Below, in pieces: positions 1 to 12,425 of a stretch of 64,000 bases of DNA (position 1 is its first letter; every line of letters starts with the position of its first letter). The DNA comes from Cephalotus follicularis (Eukaryota > Streptophyta > Magnoliopsida > Oxalidales > Cephalotaceae): positions 278,731 to 342,730 of the forward strand of contig BDDD01000358.1 of NCBI GenBank assembly GCA_001972305.1, read 5' to 3'. The position numbers and the translations under genes are program-made. The notes beneath the pieces were generated by a model. That model was given only the letters and a program-made list of their open reading frames with translations. It was not told where the DNA came from and did not search any database.

Positions 1-40
1 TTTTGTTCAGTTACATAATATTCTTGTACTTTGCATGCAG

Positions 41-3000
41 GGAAGATTCTTCTCACTATTTCTCTGCACAGGAAAAGTCATGACACTTCCAACAGTTGCC
101 GCTTTTGTGCACATTCAAACATTAACATTGATGACTCTAAAGCATCAGAAGGTCCATGTATAACATGTCATGACATATATAGCTCCAAACGTCATCACCT
201 GAAGATAGCAGAAGGGAAACACTTAATGAAGGTATGTGCAAGCCGTTTGGAGAAAATATTCAATAAGAATGAGGAAGCCTCAAGGACTGATGATTCTTCA
301 GAGTTATCCAGTTTAAAATCTGATTCTGAGGACGTTGTGGAGGAACGGTCCTCCGGTTGTAGCTTTGAAGAAGCTATGGAGATGGTGCAGTCAAGAAACT
401 ATGATCAAGCAATTCCAGACAACCTCCATGGTGGCATTCTTCTTAATCAGACATATGTTATGTCATCTAATGAGCTTAATACATATCTTTTTGCACCCAA
501 TTCACAATTTAGAAAAGATCTGGCAGAACTGCAGGGTACAACAGATGTACAAGAGGGGCCTTGGACATGGAAATCAGAGGAAATGTCATGTTTAACACGA
601 GTTGTTACCTGCACAAGAGCTGCAAGTAAATTAGTCAAATCTGTTAAAGCCACAGAGGAGCAAACCTATATTAAAGCAGATGGAAGGGAATTTGCTGTAT
701 TGGTAGACGTTAGTACACCCGAAGTTCCATATGGAAATGCATTCAAGGTTGAGTTGCTTTACAAGATAAGTCCTGGACGGGAGCTTTCTTCTGGAGTAGG
801 GTCTTCCCACCTTCTAATATCCTGGGGCATTAACTTCCTTCAGAACACTATGATGAGAGGCATGATTGAAGGAGGCGTTCGTCAGGGACTGAAGGAAAGT
901 TTTGATCACTTTGCAAACTTGCTGGCTCAGAATTTGAAGGTTCTGGATTCTGTGGATTTGTTGGACAAGGAACATATGCTGGCAACTTTGCAAACAGAAC
1001 ACAAATCAGATTGGGAATTGGCATTTAAATATTTTTGGAATTTTTCTTTAGTTTCTGCCACTTTTATGGCTCTATATGTCCTACTACATATTCAACTATG
1101 TGAACCCAGCACAGTCCAGGGCTTGGAATTTTGTGGACTTGATTTGCCAGACAGTTTTGGAGAGCTAATCACTTGTGGCATTTTAATTATCCAATTGGAG
1201 CATGTTTATAACATGGTCACTCACTTCGTTCAAGCCAAGTTGCAAAAGGGTAGACATATCATACTACTCATTTTAACTTAGTTATTTGAAACCTAAAACA
1301 TGTTTACAATCGATGTTACTCAGTTACTTCTTTCCAAGGATGTATTTATATTGCAATGCCCATCTTATCAACAGGAAGTGATCATGGAGTTAAAGCACAA
1401 GGAGAAGGATGGGTTCTTACTGTGGCTTTGATTGAAGGGACTAATTTAGCATCCTTGGAGTCGCCAGGGTTCTCAGACCCCTATGTGGTTTTCACCTGCA
1501 ATGGTAAAACAAGAACAAGCTCTGTCAAGCTTCAAACTGGTGATCCTCAATGGAATGGTGGGGCCTTCTATTACTTTAATTTTTTGTACACATTTCATTA
1601 TACAATCATACCTGTTAACCCATCTTAAATATATTGCAGAGATACTTGAGTTTGATGCTATGGAAGAGCCACCGTCTGTTTTAGATGTGGAAGTTTTTGA
1701 TTTTGATGGTCCATTTAAACACTCCACCGCACTTGGGCATGCTGAGATCAATTTCTTGAAACACACGTCTACTGAACTAGCTGACTTGTCAGTCTCTCTA
1801 GAGGGAAAGCTTGCTCGGTCTTCCCAGTCAAAGTTACACTTGAGGATTTTTTTGGACAATAACAATGGAGTTGAAACTATAAAGGAATATTTACTGAAGA
1901 TGGAGAAGGAAGTTGGCAAGAAGGTTAACAATTTAGTCTTTTATTTTTTTCATTTTAACAATCACCGGGATTTTTTTGTCAGTCTTATGGTTATCTGACT
2001 CATAATTCCAATATAGTAATTTATTTTGTGCTGCCTTAATGAAGCTTAGTGAACCTACTGATTTTTTCTTAACTCTTACATGGAGAAGGAAGTTGTCCAG
2101 AAGATAAATAATTTAGTCTCGTATATTTTCAAATTAACAATCACCCGGATTTTATTGTCACATTTTACATGGTTAGTTGACTCATTTTTCCAATATAGTA
2201 ATTTGTTGTGCTGTCTTGGTGAAAAGCTTAGTGAACCTACCGATTTTTTTCTTTAAAAATCATAAAAATCTCATATTGTTTCACTAACTTCGTTATGGGT
2301 GCCTGACAGTTGAATCTGCGGTCACCTCACAAAAATTCGACATTTCAGAAATTGTTTGGGTTGCCATCTGAGGAATTCCTTATCAGTGACTTTACATGCT
2401 CTTTGAAGAGAAAAATGCCTTTACAGGTGCTTTGTTAATGGTTCTTAGTACATACATGGAAGGAAATTGTGAAATTTAGGTTCATTTGCAGTGCTAATTA
2501 TTTCTCAGTTAATCGATGTTTCAAGCTTGATTAGTTTCTTATGATCATAATTCTAATTTCCAGATTTTCGTGCTTACTTCCGAATTTCAAGAGATCTATA
2601 TAGCTTAAAGTTGAAATGGCTTTTTATCCAAAAAAAAAAAAAAGTTGAAATGGCTTTTTGAAGCAGGGACGGCTCTTTCTCTCTGCAAGAATTGTGGGGT
2701 TTTATACCAATTTGTTTGGACATAAAATAAAAATTTATCTTCTCTGGGAGGATATTGAAGACATTAAAGTGCTTCCTCCATCACTGTCATCTGTGGGTAG
2801 CCCTACACTGGTCATAGTTCTGCAAAAGGGTCGAGGTCTAGATGCAAGGCATGGTGCAAAGTCCCAAGATAAAGAAGGCAGGCTCAATTTCTATTTTCAA
2901 TCATTTGTGTCATTCGGTGAAGCCACCAGGTCAGCATTATGATAAAGTTCAGTGTAGCACTCTCACGTAAGATTTTCTATTTCTTCCGACCCTATAAGGT

Positions 3001-3862
3001 GATTAACTGCCATGTTTCGATAGAACAATTATGGCTTTGTGGAGAACAAGAACACTGAACCCGGATCAGAAAGCAGAAGAGCAGGAGGATCAAGAAGAAA
3101 GATCCGTTATTCTTGAAGATGGTGGATGCATTTTGGATGTTGAAGACGCGAAGATGTCCAAGATTTACACTGCTGAACTTACTATTAATGCAAGTAATCA
3201 TTTTTCTTTATTAATAACTTTATGCACTTCTTAGATTGATTTTAAGACTCTGGGGACAATGGTGCAGATAAAATCACTGATGCAATTGTTTGATGGAGGC
3301 AAGTTGGAGCACAAAATTATGGAAAAATCAGGTTGTCTAAATTATGCAACTTCCAAATGGGTACCTGTTAAGCCCGGCGTCTTAGAAAGGCATCTCTCTT
3401 ACAAATTCAATCGCCATGTTTCAATCTTTGGAGGGGAAGTCAGCTGCACCCAACAAAAAACTCCCACTGCAAATGATGAAGGGTGGCTTGTAACTGAGGC
3501 CATGTCACTGCATAATATCCCATTTGGAGATTACTTTCGTGTACGTGACAATTAAAAGTAGAGCCCTTTAATGTATTTTTTTATATTTAAAACATGCTCG
3601 TATAGTTCTCAGTTCCTAATACGGATTTGTATCCACTTAATGTACATTTCCTTGTTTTTGTCTGCAGGTTCAATTTAGGTACCAGATAGAGAAATCTGAC
3701 CCTGCACATAATGCATGCAAGTGTGATGTCCACATAAGAATCACCTGGCTAAAAAGCACCAAATTTCAGCAGCGAATTGCAAAAAACATAACCGAGAAGT
3801 TTACCCAAAGGTTTAAAGAAATATTTGGACAGGTTGAGAAAGAGATTCTCTTTGCAACTTAA
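41..3862 (+). CDS. C2 and GRAM (VASt) domain-containing protein, 3' part of gene
   Basis: Eight exons are read in one frame: 41-1249, 1375-1557, 1640-1923, 2310-2426, 2667-2929, 3024-3189, 3268-3540 and 3668-3862 (stop TAA 3860-3862). They give about 895 residues; the 5' end lies left of the window. Domain order: VASt domain (first exon, around YVMSSNELNTYLF), a hydrophobic stretch near WNFSLVSATFMALYVLL, a C2 domain (exons 2-3, GFSDPYVVFTCNGKTRTS), a GRAM domain (exons 4-5, GRLFLSARIVGFYTNLFG) and a second VASt domain (exons 7-8, MEKSGCLNYATSKW). This matches the plant C2-VASt-C2-GRAM-VASt family typified by Arabidopsis At1g03370, about 1,000 residues, so only the first C2 is missing. The family is thought to bind membranes and lipids; the role here is inferred. 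All exon phases agree and no internal stop is seen, so the gene looks functional. The intron after exon 6 needs a GC-AG splice. Confidence 0.9.
1900..2258 (+). repeat. Two-copy tandem duplication (period ~180 bp) across an exon-intron border
   Basis: Copy 1 (1900-2079) starts in exon 3 of the C2-GRAM gene at ATGGAGAAGGAAGTTGG and runs into the intron. Copy 2 (2080-2258) repeats the same order of landmarks: ATGGAGAAGGAAGTTG, AATTTAGTCT, CCAATATAGTAATTT, AGCTTAGTGAACCTAC. In copy 2 the splice donor AAG|GTTAAC has become AAG|ATAAAT, so only copy 1 can be used. The copies differ by many substitutions and small indels. Confidence 0.85.
2599..2660 (+). repeat. Short direct repeat around a poly-A run in an intron
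   Basis: AAGTTGAAATGGCTTTTT occurs twice, separated by ATCC and an A run, just before the 3' splice site at 2666. It looks like replication slippage. No effect on coding is visible. Confidence 0.7.
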
Positions 3863-4107
3863 CAATGTATTAACACCCCAGAAAGTGTTCAAGTCATACA
3901 AATCCTAGGTTTGATTTTTCTTTTAGATCACAAGTCCTAGGTTTGATTTCTCTTGGGATCAAACTGGGTCTTACCGGTTAGAGATGTGGTGAGTTTCGGG
4001 GTTTACTTTCTATATGTTTAAAGGACGCTTCATATGTACTATTTATTTTTTCTTCTGTTTAGATCACACAATTTATTTATTTTTCAATTTATTCATTGTT
4101 TTTTTTA
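3863..4107. other. 3' flank of the C2-GRAM gene up to the MULE
   Basis: No gene seen. A 17-bp word, CCTAGGTTTGATTTTTCT in near-identical form, occurs at about 3904 and 3935. The stretch ends in a T-run (4099-4107) that forms one arm of the MULE target duplication. Confidence 0.5.
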
Positions 4108-4296
4108 GGCTCAAATGTACATTTGGTGATTGAACTTTCATTATATTTGTAATTAGGTACTTGAACTTAAATTTTGTTCAATTAGATAGCTAAACTTTAA
4201 AATCGCGTTCAATTGACTACTTGTCGTCACTAAATCGTAACGGTCACTAACGAAGTACACGTGGCAAGTGACGTGGTTTTTATGAAAGATTAAACA
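4108..4296 (+). repeat. Left terminal inverted repeat of the MULE
   Basis: It pairs with the reverse complement of 13060-13248 over almost its whole length. Shared runs include CTTGAACTTAAATTTTGTTC, AATCGCGTTCAATTGACTAC and GAAGTACACGTGGCAAGTGA. The outermost ~50 bp are the most diverged. No ORF is present. Confidence 0.9.
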
Positions 4297-5511
4297 AATG
4301 AAACATGTTTGACGTGATATCTGATGTGAAAATTTGTCCATGTGTTGACTGATCATTGGTTGAAAAACAAAATTCGGTAAAAAATAAAAGAAGAAGAAAC
4401 AAAACAAAAACACGTGGTAGAAAGAAAAAAAACGCACAAAACATATACCATGAACCCTAACTCACATCTCCTAAATCCATTACAAACAAAAATCTTCTCA
4501 ACCAATTGAATCCCTAAATACATCATATAGAAACCTGAATCGCTACAACCTCGACTGAATCCAAACTGAATAGTGCGATAAGTGAAATGTCTTCTTCGCA
4601 GTCATCGATTTCAAACTATGAGTTCACTGACCCAAGAATCATTTACAACTGTGGTCTTAATGCTCCAAGAATTACTTCTTAGAGTGATGCAAACCCTGGC
4701 CGTAGATTTCACAGTTGTCCGAATTATAAGGTAACTTTTTTATTTCCCCTTTATTTATTTCATGATAATTTTGAATATTAAATTTATTTTTTTATTTCAT
4801 GATTACTCAGTCAATGCAGTTATTTACTATATAATTTTAGTAATTCTTGTAATTTTTTCATATAAAGATCAGACCTTAATCACTAAACCCTCCAAACTTC
4901 CTGATTTGTCTCAATTTCCTGATTTACTTTGATTTAGCTCATACCTTTTATTGAATTGATGCAATTTAATTAATTACACCAGGTTAGCATGGTTTTCTAA
5001 TATATATATTTTTGCCAAATGTTGTTGGACTATTGATAAAATGAACCAAATTCATTGCAACGGGATTCCTTAAACTTGCAATCAAACCACATATCCAAAT
5101 ATGTTTACTTGTGCTATGTAATTATGACATGTTTTCACTTGGTAGTTGCTTACAGTTGCATCATTTGGTTATTGGATACAGTACACAAAACCTCATATGG
5201 TGTTTGATATATTGTAAGAACATGCTAAGAAATGCAACTTCTTCCTGTGGCATGACCCTGAAATTCAAGGAGAGCAAACGATGTTATCTTGGAGTTAAGG
5301 GATAATCGTAAAATACTAAAGGCACAAGTGTCTGAGTTGAGAACAGAAAATATGGCACTCAAGAGGAAACTCAATAATGGATTTCTTACAAATTATTCTT
5401 GTGAGCCATTAGAATAGCACAAGGATGCTTCTGCATTGCAAAGGGAGAACAAGAGTTTGAAAAGGAAGTTGAATGTGGCATCTGCAGAAGCCAGACAGAA
5501 GAAAGTATACA

Positions 5512-5943
5512 TGTTGGATATATTGGTGCATTAGCATAAAGCTAATTTAATATTTCATGCGGAAAGAAATTTAAGAGAGGAAAAGGGATTAAAAAATTGC
5601 ATGGAAGAAATAATTGAGAAAAGGAATGAGAGAATCGGAGGGATGGAAAAAGAGTTAATGGAGAAAAAACTCTCACTACCTTATTAATTCCTTTACAAAG
5701 AGCACATATTTATAGTACAAGGAAAACATTAAAATAAGAGCAATAGAATTCCAAATGGAATTCTATGATGACCACATTCAAACTCCATGGCATCCAAAAG
5801 CTCACATGGCTTGAATGCATTGAATTTATTGTACTTTAATATAAAATCATCACACCTTTGCAGCCTTCACATGGGCTGCCACATTTGAATATGGTGATCA
5901 ATGTAGGTGTGCTACCAACCATGGAATGGTTGAAAATTCAACA
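5512..5943 (-). repeat. 3' LTR of the nested copia
   Basis: On the minus strand it starts TGTTGAATTTTC and ends CCAACA. It is preceded on that strand by the polypurine tract at about 5944-5954. About 97.5% identical to 7949-8380. Confidence 0.93.
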
Positions 5944-7839
5944 CTCCTCCTTGACACTCATTCCACGAACTCCAAGTTTGTCCCGCAGAAATTCAAACTT
6001 AGCCTTTGGAAGTGCTTTAGTAAAAATATCTGCAATTTGTTCGTCTGTGCCGCAGTGGATTAAGCTGATTTCACCATTGCTTTCAGCTTCCCTGAGAAAA
6101 TGATATTTTATCTGGATGTGTTTTGTTTTGCGGTGTTGGACTGGATTTTTGGCAATCGCAATTACCGACTTACTATCACAATACAACACAGTTGACTTTT
6201 GCTGAATTTCACCCATTTCAGCAAGAATTCTTCTCAGCCAAATTGCTTGATTTGCCGCTGCACAGGCTGTAATGTACTCTGCTTCAGCGGTGGATTGAGC
6301 CACTGTTGCTTGTTTTTGTGATAGCCATGAGAACACACCATTTCCAAATGAAAAAGTGTAACCGAATGTACTTTTCATGTCATCCAATGATCCAGCCCAA
6401 TCACTATCAGTGTAGCCAACTAGATCTGCATTTTTTGACGGTTTGTAAAAAATACCGAAACCAGTGGTACCTTTCACATACCTGAGTAACCTTTTGGCAT
6501 TAGTGAAATGCAGTTCAGATGGCTTTTGCATAAACCTTGACAGTAGGCTTGTTGCAAACATGATGTCTGGTCGGGTTGCTGTCAGGTACAACAAACTGCC
6601 GATCATGCTCCTGTACTGTCTCTCATTAGCATTGGGTGACCCATCTTCTTTCATCAATTTTTCGTTGGGAACCAGTGGTGTGGTGACAGCTTTGCAATCT
6701 TCCATTTTGAATTTTTTGAGAAGATTCCCAGCATATTTTTTCTGGCAAATGAAAATGCCGCCGTCACTTTGGTTGATCTCCATGCCCAAAAAATAGCTCA
6801 TTAAGTCTAGATCTGTCATTTCAAATTCTTTTTTCATGTCATCCTTAAATGTTGTGATCATCGAGGAGTTACTCCCAGTGATGATGAGATCATCAACATA
6901 TAAGGAGACAATCAAAATGCCGGTAGTTCCCTGAGCCTTAATATAGAGTGTGGGCTCACTTGGACTCCTCCTAAAGCCTTGATCATTGAAGTAGGAGTCA
7001 ATCTACTGTACCAAGCACGCGGTACCTGTTTAAGGCCATAGAGTGCCTTCTTCAGCTTTAGGACTTTTTCTTCTTGATCTTTTGCAACAAAGCCTGGTGG
7101 TTGGTCGATGTAAATTTCTTCTTCATGATAGCCGTTGAGAAATGTTGATTTCACATCAAGCTGAAATATCTCCCATCCTTTCTGTGCTGCGAGAGCGAGA
7201 ATGGTTCTCACGGTATCCTGTCTTGAAACTGGAGCAAAAGTTTCATTGTAGTCCACTCCAAATTGCTGAGTGAACCCTTTGACAACCAATCTGGATTTGT
7301 GCTTTTGAATCGAGCCATCTGGATTTACTTTGGTCTTATAAATCCATTTGACCCCAATGACATCCTTGTGGTCTGGCTTGTCAACCAGATCCCATGTCTG
7401 ATTTTTCTCAATCATCTTGATCTCCTCCTTCATTGCAAGCCGTCATTTTTGGTGTTGTGCCGCATCATCATAGCTGGTGGGTTCATGAGTCGTCTTGCAA
7501 CGTGTCCCATGCTTCTTTTGCCGATGTAGAATTCATGATTCTCGGAAAAATAGAATCCGACACAGCTAGATGAATTTTGGCGAGTGCGTCTGCATCTTTT
7601 TTCTGCCATTCCTTCATTGGGACTGTTGTCGGTGAGCTTTCGGATTTTGTGGTAGTAGTGGTCGTGCTTTCCGCAGCTTCCGTTTTTTCTTTTAACGGAG
7701 CGACGGCTTTTGTAATGTCGTTTTCCACTACTTCCCACAAATCGTAGGCTCGTAAAATGGTTTTGATTTTTATGCTCCAAAAATCAAAATTTTCGCCGGA
7801 GAAGACGGGTATCGCGTTTGCTGAGGTCGAAGAAGCCAT
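5938..7839 (-). pseudogene. Copia gag-pol remnant (gag start, RT, RNase H)
   Basis: Read right to left: 7839-7484 is the gag N-terminus (FSGENFDFWSIKIKTILRAY). After a join near 7490 the frame enters the start of RT (NQTWDLVDKPDHKDVIGVKW, then KALYGLKQVPRAWY). A frameshift near 7000 separates this from the rest of RT, with the YVDDL active-site box at about 6895, and from RNase H (TDSDWAGS, STAEAEYITA, KHIQIKYHFLR) to the stop near 5938. One TGG codon at the start of the RT block has become TGA. Protease, zinc knuckle and integrase are absent, so mobility would need proteins supplied by another element. Confidence 0.9.
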
Positions 7840-7948
7840 AGCGGAAAAATCAGAGTATTGCCGGAGTAGTTCCGCGGTGGTGCCGGAATAGTGCTAAAAT
7901 TGTGCCGGTAATTGTGCCGTCGAGATCGACTAGTTCTCTGATACCAGT

Positions 7949-8380
7949 TGTTGGATATATTGGTGCATTAGCATAAAGCTAATTTAATATTTCATGCGGA
8001 AAGAAATTTAAGAGAGGAAAAGGGATTAAAAAATTACATGGAAGAAATAATTGAGAAAAGGAATGAGAGAATCAGAGGGATGGAAAAAGAGTTAATGGAG
8101 AAAAAACTCTTACTACCTTATTAATTCTTTTACAAATAGCACATATTTATAGTACAAGGAAAATATTAAAATAAGAGTAATAGAATTCCAAATGGAATTC
8201 TATGATGACCACGTTCAAACTTCATGGCATCCAAAAGCTCACATGGCTTGAATGCATTGAATTTATTGTACTTTAATATAAAATCATCACACCTTTGCAG
8301 CCTTCACATGGGCTGCCACATTTGAATATGGTGATCAATGTAGGTGTGCTACCAACCGTGAAATGGTTGAAAATTCAACA
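7949..8380 (-). repeat. 5' LTR of the nested copia
   Basis: Same 432-bp sequence as 5512-5943. It is followed on the minus strand by the tRNA-Met primer-binding site (7936-7946). Confidence 0.93.
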
Positions 8381-8438
8381 CTACATGATTGTGCTACTGG
8401 TGTCTTGGGCTTTTTTTTTGTATCATCTACCAAACTGA

Positions 8439-9114
8439 GATGGTGAAATGTAATCACTATGAACTGCATTTTATGATTGCAATGTACCTTTTGTGTAATA
8501 TGAAGTTATGGTACTTGTTGTGAAACTATTGCCACCCTCTAGTTATATATGACATTAAATGTTTCCCCCCGTTGATACATTTTAATAAGTATTTTGTTAG
8601 TGAAATGTGATTGTGAATGTGAATATAAATGTGAATATTAGGACACAGTTGGAGATTGTGAGGATGTCAATGTGATTGTGAATGTTGTCAATGTGATTGT
8701 GAAACGTATGTCAATTATAACGCATTTACTAGGTCAAGCTATTTTAACTTGTACAAAATAGCTTTTGGCTTGAATTAGGATGTATAGTACACACAGAAGG
8801 AGGACAAATTAATGATAATCAAGCCATAATGAATAAACACATGTCCACAATGAAAGTCAAGACTAGATTGATCAGTGATGTAACATCTTACAAAATAGGA
8901 TCTGTCAACAACAAAAAGGAATAGTAACAATTGACAAAATATAATTTTAGCTACACAAAGTATGAAGCAGCTATACATGAATCAAAATAAGATCTGTCAC
9001 AACATCACTGATAGTTAACTAGACTCTTTGATGTATACATCAAGTCTTCAGTAGTGGTTGCCTTGGGTCATATTGGACTGCATTTGGTTATGGTTGCTGC
9101 TTTCACCCCTCTCT
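8439..9114. other. MULE interior between the two convergent genes
   Basis: AT-rich, no convincing ORF. It contains a short degenerate array of GTGAATGTGA / GTCAATGTGATTGTGAA words at about 8600-8705. Confidence 0.5.
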
Positions 9115-12100
9115 TACCGATTCCTCCTACTCTTCCTCTGCCCCATGTTGCTGTCCCCAGGTGAAATGAATCTTGCATGCTTTGTACCAGGCTACATGTG
9201 ACAGAAAATATTACAAGTCATCTTTGGGTACATTATTTCATATCATGAATGTTCATATGTAACTTACATTGAGAATTTTCACTCCAGTATCAATGTCAGT
9301 GTATATCCCTAGACCTCTCTGCCTTTTCTAACCAGTTGTTGCCCTCCTCATCTTCTCCCTCTCATGCCTCTCCCTGGCCCACTGTTGTTGTTTCTCCATC
9401 TTCTCCCTGGCCTTTTTCTGTTCTCTCTCTTGCTTATCCTTCAATCTCTTATCCTCTTTATCCTGTTTTTCTTTAGCTTTCATTCTTTGTATTTCTTGAT
9501 TATCTATAGGACTCACTTGGTCTGTTTGTCCAATCACTTATTCATCCATAATTAAAACACACAGTAATTATAAAATAGTTGAAAGACAATAAATTATGAT
9601 AATATTTGTAAAATACTTACTATAGAACACCATCTTTTGTTATGTCCTTGAGATTCACAAATTGTACAAGTCATCCTCCTCCTAGTCTTGGCTAGCTTCC
9701 CCATCCTTTGCTTCTTTGGTTCAAGTGGATCTTTCCTTCTTCACAATTTTGGCCTTCCAGGAATTTTCTTGAATGGTGGTGGCAGAATTGAGTCCAATCC
9801 TGTCTTTGGCCAAAATTTTGAGCTTTTAACTGGCTGGATTGGGTATTGATAGGCATTCAAGTAGAACTCCTTTTTGTACCAATGGGCTACATAGTCTTCA
9901 GGTGCTTTCTTCTCTGAGTTTAGCACACAAATTACATGTGGACAAGGTATTCCAGTCATATCCCACTCTCTGCAGGAGCAACTCCTTTCATGTAGAATGA
10001 CATTATGCCTATCAACCCCATGAACCACTTCATACCCCAACTCCCCATTCCAATCTAAGCTGCAATTGTCAGCCACCTTTTTGTTGTCATTTAATTTTTT
10101 CATGATTCTTGGTGTAATGTCCCCATTCCATTTGTCAGCATATATCTTCTTCTCATGAATTCTCCTCATAATTGTAACCCTTATGTCTATAGCATTGACA
10201 CAATGGCTTTTGTCCTAGCTTGGAGGATCCATCCATTAAAAGTCTCAACCAAGTTGTTATCTATGATATCACATTTTGGTTGAGTGCTGAAGTATGCCTT
10301 GCACCAATGCCACGGATTTAGTTTCATCATGTTATCATGTGGATCCCCCTTGTTCATGCCCTTAATAATCTTCATGTTATCCTCAAATTGTGGAACATTT
10401 GTAGACTTTCCAAAATAGCTTCTTTAGTTCTCTACCAGCATATTTCTTACACCGATTATGGTAAATATGTCTTGCACACATCCTATGCTCCAAATGTGGC
10501 ATGAGCTTAGCAAGTACTTGCTATAATCCCTATAAATAAGGACAGAAAAAGAAAAAAAGAAAAAAAGAAATCAACAACTTAAAAAATAGATATGTAATAG
10601 AATGAACAAAGGAAGCATAAAATGTTACTGGTTTAGGGTTTAATACCTTTGTCTGGTCAGATATTATAGTCAGCCCATAGCCATTAGTTGTTTGAATATC
10701 ATCCATCAGTAACTGAATGAACCACTGCCAAGAATCCGTGCACTCCACCTCCACTACAGACCATGCTATTGGAAACATCTGGTTGTTTCCATCTCTCCCA
10801 ATTGCTGTTAACAGCTCACCCTTACACAGGCCCTTTAAGAAACACCCATCCATACCAATGATAGGTCTACACCCAACCAACCACCCTTTTTTACAAGCAT
10901 CAAAACATACATACATTCTTTTGAACAGCAATGGCCCATCAACTCCCCCAATCCTCTCAGTTTTTACTCTCACTGTACTCCCAGGGTTAGTCCTCAACAA
11001 TTCCTCCCCACAATCTCATAACATGGCAAACTGCTCCTTCTGATTTCCTTTCATCTCTTTAATTACTATGCCTTTAGCCCTCATGCACTTACTAATGCCA
11101 ACATTCATTTTAAATTCTTTCTTGCACCATTCTTTAATTTCCAAGAGTTTGCATTTTGGTGAAGTTATTATCTTGTCTTTGAATTCTATAGCCATGAATC
11201 TTACTGTGACTCTCTTGTTTTTGAATTTGTGGCTGCACTTGTGCTCACTATGGTAAGTCTTCACTTTAAATGATTGATCATTCCTCTCCATGCTTGCATA
11301 TATATACCGGGGACAACCTTTTACACATTTGGCTTGAACCCTCTTTGAGTCATTAATTGGCATGCTTATTTCAACTATTCTAGCCATACAATATTTTGTG
11401 ATAACTTGTCTAAATTGTTTCACTCTATCAAAGAGCATACCAACCTCAAAGTATGGTACCCTGTCATCAGCACAGTAAGATGGAAATCGACTCTTCCTTC
11501 TTACAAGTTCACCATCCTCACTATCCTCACCATAACTGCCTAAGCCATCAGAGTCAAAATATTCACTTTCAGAACCCGACTCCCTGTTACTACTACCAAC
11601 CTTTCCTACTAGTTCAACTTCTACATCTTCTGCATCACTGCTTACTGAATAAGCCCCAAGATCTTCTTCAATGTTATCTTCTACAAAATTCTTACCATCT
11701 TTTCCTTTGCCCATCCCTTTTTTTTTTCTTGGACTCCTTCACTTTCTTCCTTACATCAACAACTTCTTCATCCCCATCAAAATCACTTGAAAACTCCACA
11801 TCAACTGGGACCTCATCCCCATCACTGCTGACCTCATTGTCATCACTACTCTCAGCCTCATAAGCCTCATTAGAATTCCTATTCCATTTCCCACTAGATT
11901 CCCATCATCATTTATGTCTTCATTACTAACACTGGTGCTCTCACCAATATTCACCTCACTGCCTGTAAAGTCATTAAATCTAGTAGCAATGTCCTCTACC
12001 CCATTTAAGTCTAAGTCATCCAATCCATCATTCATGTCCCCATCAGCATCTATATTTTGGAAAAAGCCATTACTACCCTTATTGTGTGGTTCAGGGACTA

Positions 12101-12425
12101 TTTCAGGTATATCAACTCCATGTTCAAAGTAAACCTCTATCGTAGGGGTTATAGCTACAAAATTAAGCATCTCATTAGTGCTTTTGTCATCGACTATTAG
12201 TCTTAAACCTTCCTTTAGAGGCATGTCAGGTACCCTATAAAACATTATCACTAACTTATGATATCCTAAGTCCTTAGCAATTACAACCAATTCAAAATAA
12301 GCTATATGATCAACATCAAAATGTCGCACTTCATTCTGTAAACAATTGACATACCTAATGTTTGGCATGCCCACAAAATTCCCCCCATGGAAAAATACCA
12401 GTGTCACTCTTCCACTGTTGCACAT
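9115..12425 (-). pseudogene. MULE transposase (MURA-type) gene, decayed
   Basis: Start ATG at 12425. Order on the minus strand: a PB1-like N-terminal region (VTLVFFHGG to EVYFEHG), a long acidic Asp/Glu/Ser linker, a MuDR-type DNA-binding region (MARIVEISMPINDSKRVQAK, then C-H spacings near KVKTYHSEHKC) and the MULE catalytic core (IGMDGCFLKG, IISDQTK, EHRMCARHIY, NNLVETFNGW). A SWIM zinc finger follows (CSCREWDMTGIPCPHVICV, about 10000), then a CCHC knuckle (CTICESQGHNKRWC, about 9640), a charged coiled coil (9330-9530) and a tail with GLGIYTDIDTG. Damage: frameshift near 11880, TGA at 11013-11015, stops around 10400-10520, frameshift near 10180, stop after GRPKL near 9740. A GT at about 10645 suggests at least one intron. 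Confidence 0.88.

Larger units (their letters stand above)
5512..8380 (-). mobile_element. Internally deleted Ty1/copia LTR retrotransposon inside the MULE
   Basis: Two 432-bp LTRs (5512-5943 and 7949-8380) enclose 2.0 kb. On the minus strand the 5' LTR ends CCAACA, followed two bases later by TGGTATCAGAG (7946-7936), a primer-binding site for initiator tRNA-Met. A purine tract, AAGGAGGAG, precedes the 3' LTR. Flanks are ATACA and CTACA, a 4/5 match for a 5-bp target duplication. Coding keeps the start of gag, part of RT and RNase H; the rest of gag, the protease and the integrase are gone. LTRs differ at about 11 sites, 10 of them transitions (about 2.5%), so insertion is fairly recent and younger than the MULE. 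Confidence 0.93.
4587..8438 (+). pseudogene. GRF-type zinc-finger / coiled-coil protein gene carried by the MULE, split by a copia insertion
   Basis: Exon 1 (4587-4730) encodes a start Met and a GRF zinc finger: CGLNAPRITS, then NPGRRFHSCPNYK before a GT donor. A stop (TAG 4680-4682) sits where the family has Trp. The distal part (about 5219-5511) continues with KKCNFFLWHDPE, the second half of a GRF finger, then a Leu-rich coiled coil (KILKAQVSELRTENMALK). It has one frame change near 5283 and a stop near 5416. After the copia element the frame resumes at 8381 and ends in a hydrophobic segment, MIVLLVSWAFFLYHL, with stop 8436-8438. GRF finger, coiled coil and C-terminal membrane helix is a known plant protein layout that MULEs often carry. 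Its role in transposition is unknown. Confidence 0.75.

Noticed and set aside
447..1002. Minus-strand ORFs inside the C2-GRAM gene
   Set aside because: Antisense shadows of a well supported exon.
5938..8380. Idea that the copia LTRs are a CRISPR-like or tandem host repeat
   Set aside because: The 432-bp direct repeats have TG...CA ends, primer-binding site, purine tract and pol between them; ordinary LTRs.
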